A stretch of DNA of 5,757 nucleotides from Microcaldota archaeon (lineage in GTDB: Archaea; Iainarchaeota; Iainarchaeia; Iainarchaeales; JAGVWC01). The DNA is taken from contig JAHJAQ010000142.1 in NCBI GenBank assembly GCA_018813975.1, positions 1-5,757 on the forward strand, in the 5' to 3' direction. The position numbers and the translations under genes are program-made. The first letter of the stretch is position 1; the number at the start of each line of letters is the position of its first letter. The notes under the pieces were generated by a model that saw only the letters and a program-made list of their open reading frames with translations, did not search any database and had not been told where the DNA came from. Shown in pieces: positions 5,684 to 5,757 of this stretch.

Positions 5684-5757
5684 AAATAATACAACCCAAA
5701 AAAAATTTATTTTTTTACAGTTAGCTTTCAATATAATAAAAAACTATTTTTTCAAAA

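Overview
The window looks like archaeal chromosome: AT-rich, compact, and probably from a small-genome lineage. A DPANN-type archaeon such as Diapherotrites or Micrarchaeota is my guess from style, not something the sequence proves. The archaeal call rests on three points. The RNase HII has its acidic catalytic residues at D7, E8, D107 and D137, close to the positions in archaeal enzymes. The small heat-shock protein is of the archaeal type. Transcription units start just downstream of a TTTAAA-core TATA element, with little or no leader. No rRNA, tRNA, CRISPR array or insertion sequence was seen.

Layout. Positions 1-3214 hold a two-gene leftward (minus-strand) operon. A 210-residue membrane-anchored protein (3214 to 2582) comes first. 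It overlaps by 4 bases a very large secreted protein that starts at a TTG codon at 2585 and runs off the left edge of the window after 861 residues. That large gene is easy to miss because it has no stop inside the window, but its frame is open from 2585 to 3. Positions 3215-3424 are a divergent intergenic region containing back-to-back promoters and one doubtful 65-codon minus-strand ORF. Three rightward genes follow, each with its own promoter: a 95-residue protein with two CxxC pairs (3425-3712), RNase HII (3760-4410) and an archaeal Hsp20 chaperone (4485-4988). The chaperone converges, with a single intervening base, on scpB (5562 to 4990, minus strand). Positions 5563-5757 are AT-rich and non-coding, with the scpB promoter and one further TATA-like palindrome.

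Function. rnhB (ribonucleotide and RNA-DNA hybrid removal), scpB (chromosome condensation with SMC) and hsp20 (protein quality control) are housekeeping genes. The surface operon is the part I cannot assign to a known system. A single-pass, helix-rich ectodomain protein is translationally coupled to a giant exported protein. The giant protein has a propeller-like N-terminal half, an acidic Pro/Glu-rich linker, two successive cysteine-paired beta domains and an unidentified C-terminal region. This pairing is the best candidate here for an undescribed cell-surface complex.
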